Of a stretch of 64,000 nucleotides of DNA, positions 58,357 to 64,000 are shown in pieces. Numbering within the stretch: position 1 is the first letter of the stretch; each line of letters starts with the position of its first letter. The DNA is from Bacteroidia bacterium. Lineage in GTDB: Bacteria; Bacteroidota; Bacteroidia; UKL13-3. A program made the translations under genes and the position numbers. A model generated the notes under the pieces. The model was given only the letters and a program-made list of their open reading frames with translations, made no database searches and was not told where the DNA came from. Location: the NCBI GenBank assembly GCA_025454875.1, contig JALONP010000016.1, positions 27,918 to 91,917 on the forward strand, written 5' to 3'.

Positions 58357-58836
58357 TTAATGTTGGTGACCACCTTCTCCATGCACATGTCCATGCGCAA
58401 TTTCATCCGGAGTTGCTGCTCTTACAGAAAGCAATTCAACATCGAAATTGAGTTCTACTCCTGCAAGAGGATGGTTCCCATCTACCGTTACCGTTTCATT
58501 TTCAACATTGGTAATGGTTACGATATATCTTTGTTGGTCGTTGCCCGCTTCAAATTGCATCCCCGCTTTTACTTCTTGCCCTCCAAAAGCACTCATTGGA
58601 ACTTGTTGTACCAGCTTTTCGTCTTTAATGCCATATCCTTTCTCTGGACTGATTTTTAGGCTGAGTTTCTCACCAGCAGATTTGCCTTCTAATCCTTCTT
58701 CCATTCCGGGGATTAATTGGCCAACGCCTTGTAAGTAGGTTAATGGTTGACGACCAGCACTGCTATCTAATACAGAACCATTGTTGTCGGTGAGTGTGTA
58801 GTGAATAGATACTACAGAGTGTGTTGTTACTTTCAT
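58357..58836 (-). CDS. slyD: FKBP-type peptidyl-prolyl isomerase SlyD
   Basis: 159 residues: split FKBP domain with an inserted chaperone flap (IF domain) around PEKGYGIKDEKLVQQVPMSAF, then a His-rich tail HGHVHGEGGHQH that can bind Ni/Zn. SlyD folds proteins and helps nickel insertion. Typical length for Bacteroidota SlyD. Confidence 0.93.
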   Translation of the reverse strand: MKVTTHSVVSIHYTLTDNNGSVLDSSAGRQPLTYLQGVGQLIPGMEEGLEGKSAGEKLSLKISPEKGYGIKDEKLVQQVPMSAFGGQEVKAGMQFEAGNDQQRYIVTITNVENETVTVDGNHPLAGVELNFDVELLSVRAATPDEIAHGHVHGEGGHQH

Positions 58837-59023
58837 TCAAAATAAATTAAAGCAACAAAGGTGAGTGTATGAATGAAATAAACAAGTAGGATTTGAAATT
58901 ATTAAATCAATTCTTGTTTTTACTTCATCAATACATAAAGTCATAATCCGTTTGCCAAATCACATTCCTTGTGGTTCCCTTCAAAGGGGACTACATGATT
59001 CCCTCAATCACCTTATCAACCAA

Positions 59024-62023
59024 TCATTTTTTTATTTCATCTCCTTCTTTCAAGGCTTCTCTATCAATATATGGCAAACGTTTGAGGTAGTTTACATCAA
59101 TGCTTAAAAAATCATACTCAACTGTTACCGTTCCTTTAATATGATAGCAACCATTGCCTGTAAATGGAAATTGACGAGCCGAATCTGGAAAATGAACGGT
59201 ATCAATCCAATTTCCATCTAAATCAATAAAAGTACCAAAACACATGCGTTGACCTTTGCTGGTTGGCGTATTTTTTACATTTACCAAATAACCCACAATA
59301 CTTACTTCTTTGTTAATGAAATCAGGTAATTGTAACGCTTTTAAATGTGATGGAATTTGCTGACGCAATAATGTAAATGGAGATGTTAATGTAAATCCCA
59401 ATAAGTCCATTTCGTCAAATGCATCATCTAATGGAGAGTCGGAGAGATTAGGTAATGTAAAAGTTTTGTTTTTGGGTTTAAACAAATGTGTTCCTTCTTC
59501 TATATTCCTAATGGGTCTTACCAATGCATGTGCTTGCCATAGTAATTCTTTTTTGCTCTTACCGGTAAATGCAAATGCACCTACACGAATGAGTAGTCGA
59601 AGCTGCTCTATCGAAACAGGAACACGTTCTACAAAATCTTCTAAACTTGCAAATACACCACGCTGATTTCGTTCTTGTAATAAATGCAATCGTGTATGCT
59701 CAGTAAGCTCCGCAATAAGTGCAAGTCCTAAATAAATTGTTTTTCCTTTTAACACACTTTCATCGTTGCTATTGTTTACACAAGGAACGTGTGCAATAGC
59801 GCCATGCATCCGTGCTTCGTGGATGTAGAGCTCCATGCGGTAAAAGCCACCGCCATTATTAATGGTTGCTACCATGTATTCAATAGGGTAATGCGCTTTA
59901 AGATACAATGCTTGGTAGCTTTCAACAGCGTAACTAGCAGAGTGTCCTTTGGAAAACGCAAAATTGGCGAAGCTTTCTATTTGATTCCAAATATCTGTAA
60001 TTACCGGTAAGGTATGGCCTTTAGCCAAACAGTTTTTGAAGAAATTTTCGCGCACTTTAAAAAATTCATTACGCTGTTTAAATTTCCAACTCATGCCTCT
60101 TCGCAAGTAATCAGCTTCGGCAAGCGTGAGGTTTGCAAATTGATGCGCTACTTTAATCACATCTTCTTGGTATACCATTACACCATAGGTTTCAGCTAAA
60201 ATATCATATAGCTGGGGTAATTTTTCCCGTGCTTCTTCGCGTAAATGAACATTCCGAAACCGATCAATGTACGCACGCATCATACCACTTTTACTTACAC
60301 CTGGCCGAATAATGGAACTTGCGGCTACCAGTCTTAAATAATCATCAGCCCTTAACTTTGCTAGCAACATACGCATACCGGGCGACTCTACGTAAAAGCA
60401 TCCTATTGTTTTACCTTCTCGCAACAATGTTTTTACATGCTCATCTTGTTTAAATGAACCAACTTGGTGGATGTCAATTTCCACTTGTTTATTTTCTTTA
60501 ATGATGGATAATGCATCTTTAATTTTGCCTAATCCGCGTTGGCTTAAAATATCAAATTTAAACAAGCCAACATCTTCAGCTTCCAGCATGCTAAATTGTG
60601 TGGTAGGATAACCTTTGGGGGGTAAGTTTGTTGCTGAGTAATACGTGATGGGTAACTCTGAAATTAAAATACCACTAGCATGTATGCTTAAATGGCTAGG
60701 CATTCCAGCAATGCGATTGGCATAATAAAACAATGTATCCACCATGTCTTTTTTATCAAAAAAAGTACGGCCTGCATATTTTGGTGCTAGTTTTTTGAGC
60801 TGCTGAATTTCGGCTGGAGGGAAGCCAAATACTTTTCCCAATTCTTGCATTACTGCATCGGGTTGGAATGTGCTATATGTTCCCAACAATGCAACATTGT
60901 TTTGTGTACTAAATCGTTCAAAAATATACCGTGTTACATCATCGCGATCACGCCACGAAAAATCAATATCAAAATCGGGCGCATTGCTTCTATGTTCGTT
61001 AATAAATCGTTCAAAATACAAGTCCAACTCAAGCGGATCAACATCGGTAATGCCAATAATATAGGCCACTAAACTATTGGCGCCACTACCTCTACCTACA
61101 TGGTAGTAACCTTTGTGTCGCGCATAGTTTACGATATCCCAATTGATTAAAAAGTAAGAAGTAAATTGCTTGCTTGCAATTACACTCAACTCTTTTTCCA
61201 TGCGTTGCCTTGCCACTTCAATGTCTGGAGTGTTACCATAACGATACTGCAAACCTTTTTCACATTCACTACGCAAAAGTTTCATATCATTAGCAATACT
61301 ATCGGTGTAAAATGTTTTGTTTTTGCTTTTAAGTTTACCAAATTCAAATGTTACATGGCAATCAGCCAAAAGGCGTTCGGAGTTTTTAATGATATGCGGA
61401 AAACCTGCATACGCTTTTAACAATGCATCTCTCGATACCATCAACTCTGCACCGTGGGCATGTTCATTAGGCTGTAGCTTGCTTAATAACTGATTGGTTT
61501 CAATAGCTCGTAACAAGCGATGCATGCTGTATTGTAATTTGCCGGCAAAACTTACTTGATGTAATGCAACTAACTTATGTGTTTGTTTTAGGTAAGGCGA
61601 TAGCTGCAACTGACCTATATCGTGAAGCGAAACTCCCAAAAACTCATTGCCACGCAGAGGCCACCCTTTGTAATTGGAAAGTGGGTAAATAATGTATGCA
61701 TTGTTAAATTCAGGTGCTTGATCATGAAATGGCAATGCTCCATGCAAATGCATTGAAAGGTGTGCGTTTAATTCATGAAAACCAAAATTGTTTTGCGCAA
61801 GTCCAATATACTGTTGCTGTACCCCATTCCGAAAATCAATTCCCACAACGGGCTTTACAATTTTATCTTCTGTGAGTCTTAATGTTTCGAGTACTGCTGA
61901 GGTATTATTGATATCAGTAAGGGCGAATGTACGGTAGCCATTCGTATACACTGCCGCTAGTAACTCTTTAATAGAGTATGTTCCGTAACCAAAGCTGTAA
62001 GATGTATGGCAATTGAGTAGCAT
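59024..62023 (-). CDS. dnaE: Short DnaE-type DNA polymerase III alpha (DnaE2/ImuC-like)
   Basis: 999 residues, shorter than replicative DnaE. PHP domain first, but its opening motif is NCH (4-6) instead of HxH, so metal binding is impaired or absent. The polymerase active site PDFDIDF (349-355, catalytic D352 and D354) and GRGSGANS palm motif are intact. A C-terminal OB fold (VSIVGYLVNVKNT) follows. Located 11 nt after dinB, which points to translesion synthesis rather than bulk replication, as in ImuC systems. Confidence 0.88.
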   Translation of the reverse strand: MLLNCHTSYSFGYGTYSIKELLAAVYTNGYRTFALTDINNTSAVLETLRLTEDKIVKPVVGIDFRNGVQQQYIGLAQNNFGFHELNAHLSMHLHGALPFHDQAPEFNNAYIIYPLSNYKGWPLRGNEFLGVSLHDIGQLQLSPYLKQTHKLVALHQVSFAGKLQYSMHRLLRAIETNQLLSKLQPNEHAHGAELMVSRDALLKAYAGFPHIIKNSERLLADCHVTFEFGKLKSKNKTFYTDSIANDMKLLRSECEKGLQYRYGNTPDIEVARQRMEKELSVIASKQFTSYFLINWDIVNYARHKGYYHVGRGSGANSLVAYIIGITDVDPLELDLYFERFINEHRSNAPDFDIDFSWRDRDDVTRYIFERFSTQNNVALLGTYSTFQPDAVMQELGKVFGFPPAEIQQLKKLAPKYAGRTFFDKKDMVDTLFYYANRIAGMPSHLSIHASGILISELPITYYSATNLPPKGYPTTQFSMLEAEDVGLFKFDILSQRGLGKIKDALSIIKENKQVEIDIHQVGSFKQDEHVKTLLREGKTIGCFYVESPGMRMLLAKLRADDYLRLVAASSIIRPGVSKSGMMRAYIDRFRNVHLREEAREKLPQLYDILAETYGVMVYQEDVIKVAHQFANLTLAEADYLRRGMSWKFKQRNEFFKVRENFFKNCLAKGHTLPVITDIWNQIESFANFAFSKGHSASYAVESYQALYLKAHYPIEYMVATINNGGGFYRMELYIHEARMHGAIAHVPCVNNSNDESVLKGKTIYLGLALIAELTEHTRLHLLQERNQRGVFASLEDFVERVPVSIEQLRLLIRVGAFAFTGKSKKELLWQAHALVRPIRNIEEGTHLFKPKNKTFTLPNLSDSPLDDAFDEMDLLGFTLTSPFTLLRQQIPSHLKALQLPDFINKEVSIVGYLVNVKNTPTSKGQRMCFGTFIDLDGNWIDTVHFPDSARQFPFTGNGCYHIKGTVTVEYDFLSIDVNYLKRLPYIDREALKEGDEIKK

Positions 62024-62034
62024 TTCACGTTTAA

Positions 62035-63219
62035 CTATCGCTTAATTCCATTAAATGGATTCATTTTTGAGGCTTTAAAATCTGTACCTACTGCACGCGC
62101 TACAGCTTCGTCACCATACCGTTTGCGTATTTTATCCATAGCTTGATACAGTTGTATTTGCTCGGGTGTTTGGTCAAATAAATTGTATTGATGCCCTCCA
62201 TGTACCAAATGACTAAAACGGATTCCGATTAAGCGTATGAGCATGCGTTTTTGGTATAATTTATCAAACAGTTCTTTCACTTTATCAATCAATAGATGAT
62301 CAAGTGATGTGTATGGAATACGTGCCTGCATAGTGTATGTATTAAAATCGGAATAGCGAATTTTTACGGTTACACAGGCTGTTAATTTTTGTTCGCTACG
62401 CAATTGGTAGGCTAGTTTCTCTGCCATACCAATTAGCAATCCTTTTAACATGTTTACATCAATGGTGTCTTGTTCAAAGGTGCGTTCGGTTGAAATGGAT
62501 TTACGCTCAGAGTAAGGTACTACAGGCGAGTTGTCAATACCTTGTGCTTTACGCCAAATGAGTGAGCCATTTTCACCCAACACTTGTTGCAACAATTCCA
62601 TGGGCATTTCTTGTAGGGTACGAATCCACATTACGCCCATGCCTCGCAGCAGTTGGTAAGTTTTATCGCCCACCATCGGAATTTTTCGGATGGATAATGG
62701 GGCTAAAAACTCCTTTTCTGTTCCAATCGGTATTTCTTTTTGTCCATTTGGTTTGGCTTCTCCTGTACCTACTTTTGATACGGTTTTGTTAGCCGATAAC
62801 GCAAATGAAATAGGCAAGTTGGTTTCTTTAATAATGCGTTGGCGCAGTTCGGTAGCCAGTTTGTAGCAACCAAAAAATTTATCCATGCCCGTAAGGTCCA
62901 TGTAAAATTCATCAATCGATGTTTTTTCGTACATCGGAACCGTTTCGCCAATAATCTCAGTAATGATATCCGAGTATTTACTGTATTCAGAAGTATCGCC
63001 TCGCACAATAATGGCTTCGGGGCAAAGCTGCCTTGCTTGGCGCATGGGCATAGCCGAGTGTATTCCATACTCTCGAGCTTCGTAGCTGCACGATGCTACT
63101 ACACCTCTGTCGCTGCTACCACCCACCAATACGGGCTTGCCTATCAGTTTCGGATTAATAAGCCGCTCAACTGAAACAAAGAATGAGTCAAGGTCGATAT
63201 GTACAATTTGGTGTGACAC
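62035..63219 (-). CDS. dinB: DNA polymerase IV (Y family)
   Basis: 394 residues. Palm motif IDLDSFF (catalytic D9, steric gate F14), SYEAREYGI fingers and SIDEFYMD (D103, E104), thumb and little-finger domains after. YNLF near the C-terminus may be a clamp-binding peptide (QYNLF). Error-prone translesion synthesis. First gene of the cassette with dnaE, divergent from an S24 regulator. Confidence 0.97.
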   Translation of the reverse strand: MSHQIVHIDLDSFFVSVERLINPKLIGKPVLVGGSSDRGVVASCSYEAREYGIHSAMPMRQARQLCPEAIIVRGDTSEYSKYSDIITEIIGETVPMYEKTSIDEFYMDLTGMDKFFGCYKLATELRQRIIKETNLPISFALSANKTVSKVGTGEAKPNGQKEIPIGTEKEFLAPLSIRKIPMVGDKTYQLLRGMGVMWIRTLQEMPMELLQQVLGENGSLIWRKAQGIDNSPVVPYSERKSISTERTFEQDTIDVNMLKGLLIGMAEKLAYQLRSEQKLTACVTVKIRYSDFNTYTMQARIPYTSLDHLLIDKVKELFDKLYQKRMLIRLIGIRFSHLVHGGHQYNLFDQTPEQIQLYQAMDKIRKRYGDEAVARAVGTDFKASKMNPFNGIKR

Positions 63220-63267
63220 TGATGATAATTTATTGTGCTTGTTCAGTATCTCTATTCGGGCAATTTA

Positions 63268-63300
63268 TGGTTAAGCAATAGCATTGCTATTGCTTAACCA
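63268..63300. repeat. 16-bp perfect inverted repeat in the dinB/S24 divergent region
   Basis: TGGTTAAGCAATAGCA at 63268-63283, T, then its exact complement to 63300; GGGTTTTT follows. Could form a strong hairpin or serve as an operator between divergent promoters. Confidence 0.7.
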
Positions 63301-63347
63301 GGGTTTTTACTGCCCAAGTAATCAATCAAAAATTTCACTTGCAATCA

Positions 63348-63387
63348 TACTATAAAATTTAGTATTATTGTGCTAAATATTTTAGTA
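63348..63387 (+). promoter_or_regulatory. Two palindromic operator candidates before the S24 regulator
   Basis: TACTATAAAATTTAGTA (63348-63364) and TGCTAAATATTTTAGTA (63371-63387) share 13 of 17 bases and are 23 nt apart, start to start. Each is nearly palindromic with TA(C/G)T-type arms. The second reaches the A of the ATG, fitting autorepression by the regulator. Confidence 0.65.
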
Positions 63388-64000
63388 TGTCAAGAATTGC
63401 ACAAAATATCAAGCACTTACGTTTGCTCAAAAACTGGAGCCAAGGACAGTTGGCCGATGAAATTGAATTGAGCCGCGCACGCATCGGTTCTTATGAAGAA
63501 GGACGGGCAGAACCATCCATTGAAGTAATGGTAAGGTTGTCGAAAATTTTTCACGTAAGCATTGATGCATTGGTGAAATCAAATTTAAGTGGGGTAAAGG
63601 ATACCCAACTAATGAAGGTAGCCGAAAACCGATTGTTGTTTCCTATAATGGTAGATGCCAATAACAATGATTTGGTGGAAGTAGTAACGGCACGTGCTTC
63701 GGCAGGCTACTTAAATGGTTATGCTGATCCTGAATATATTGAGCAATTGCCCAATATGAATTTACCTTTTAAGATTACCGGAAAGCACCGCGCATTTCCC
63801 ATTAAAGGCGATTCGATGCCTCCGCTTAAAGATGGTAGTTTTGTAGTGGGTAAATTTGTGGAGTCGCTCAAAGATATTGTTGATGGCAGTACCTATGTGT
63901 TGATTACAAAAGATGAAGGCATTGTGTACAAACGAATTTATGCTAAGGGCAATATATTGGAGTTGCACTCCGACAATAAAACATACTCTCCATATAACGT
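63387..64000 (+). CDS. XRE/S24-type LexA-like repressor (3' truncated)
   Basis: At least 204 residues; the frame runs off the right edge. N-terminal XRE helix-turn-helix (NWSQGQLADEIELSRARIGSYEEGR), then an S24 peptidase domain: cleavage-type Ala106-Gly107 in RASAGYL, Ser143 in IKGDSM, likely general base Lys182 in VYKRIY. Such proteins cleave themselves after DNA damage or RecA contact and release repression. It is divergent from dinB-dnaE and probably controls them. Not LexA proper, which uses a winged helix. Confidence 0.92.
   Translation, partial: MSRIAQNIKHLRLLKNWSQGQLADEIELSRARIGSYEEGRAEPSIEVMVRLSKIFHVSIDALVKSNLSGVKDTQLMKVAENRLLFPIMVDANNNDLVEVVTARASAGYLNGYADPEYIEQLPNMNLPFKITGKHRAFPIKGDSMPPLKDGSFVVGKFVESLKDIVDGSTYVLITKDEGIVYKRIYAKGNILELHSDNKTYSPYN

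Overview
The window reads as chromosomal DNA from an AT-rich member of the Bacteroidota. Four observations support this: a type IX secretion C-terminal domain on the PhoX-like protein; a PID-CTERM/XrtF-type exosortase pair; promoters of the form TTG-N19-TAnnTTTG; and Bacteroidota-style arsenic, DnaE/DinB and serine-palmitoyltransferase-like genes. I cannot name the genus. Everything was read by eye; no database search was run.

Layout. 1-7 kb: end of an ABC exporter, tRNA-Pro(GGG), a processive family 2 glycosyltransferase, an ABC-F ATPase, and a probable serine palmitoyltransferase. 7-13.3 kb: a secreted PhoX-like protein, then a tightly overlapped trio (di-heme peroxidase, Rieske lipoprotein, cytochrome c/copper monooxygenase-like protein). 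13.3-18.3 kb: a metal-homeostasis island with a Fur-family regulator, two paralogous His-rich lipoproteins of equal length, a COG0523 GTPase, a Cys-bearing small membrane protein and an outer-membrane barrel. 18.5-22.5 kb: SelO, a haem-binding protein, a methyltransferase-like protein and an agmatinase-family enzyme. 22.5-25.8 kb: an ars operon with ArsR, a DUF6428-like protein, two arsenate reductases (one with a signal peptide) and Acr3. 25.9-30.6 kb: pyrB, pyrR, a frameshifted zeta-toxin-like ATPase, an EVE protein and ribosomal protein S1. 30.7-33.6 kb: an exosortase locus with a 59-residue PID-CTERM substrate. 33.7-38.2 kb: fmt, ccmB, namZ, an FtsX-type permease and a thioredoxin.

38.3-55.3 kb is one long minus-strand run of the str, S10, spc and alpha ribosomal operons, from rpsL down to rplQ, ending in a strong terminator. 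The gene order is classical, but rpsQ (S17) is broken: its N-terminal and C-terminal parts are present in different frames and the middle is missing. 55.5-58.8 kb carries miaE-like, a barrel protein, queG and slyD. 59.0-64.0 kb is a mutagenic-repair cassette: a DnaE-type polymerase with a degenerate PHP motif, DinB, and a divergent XRE/S24 (LexA-like) regulator preceded by paired palindromes.

The most interesting points are the disrupted rpsQ, the zinc-type island with palindromes inside its promoter, the PID-CTERM substrate separated from its exosortase by a terminator-like hairpin, the zeta-like ATPase whose P-loop is hit by a frameshift between two coupled genes, and the exported arsenate-reductase paralogue.
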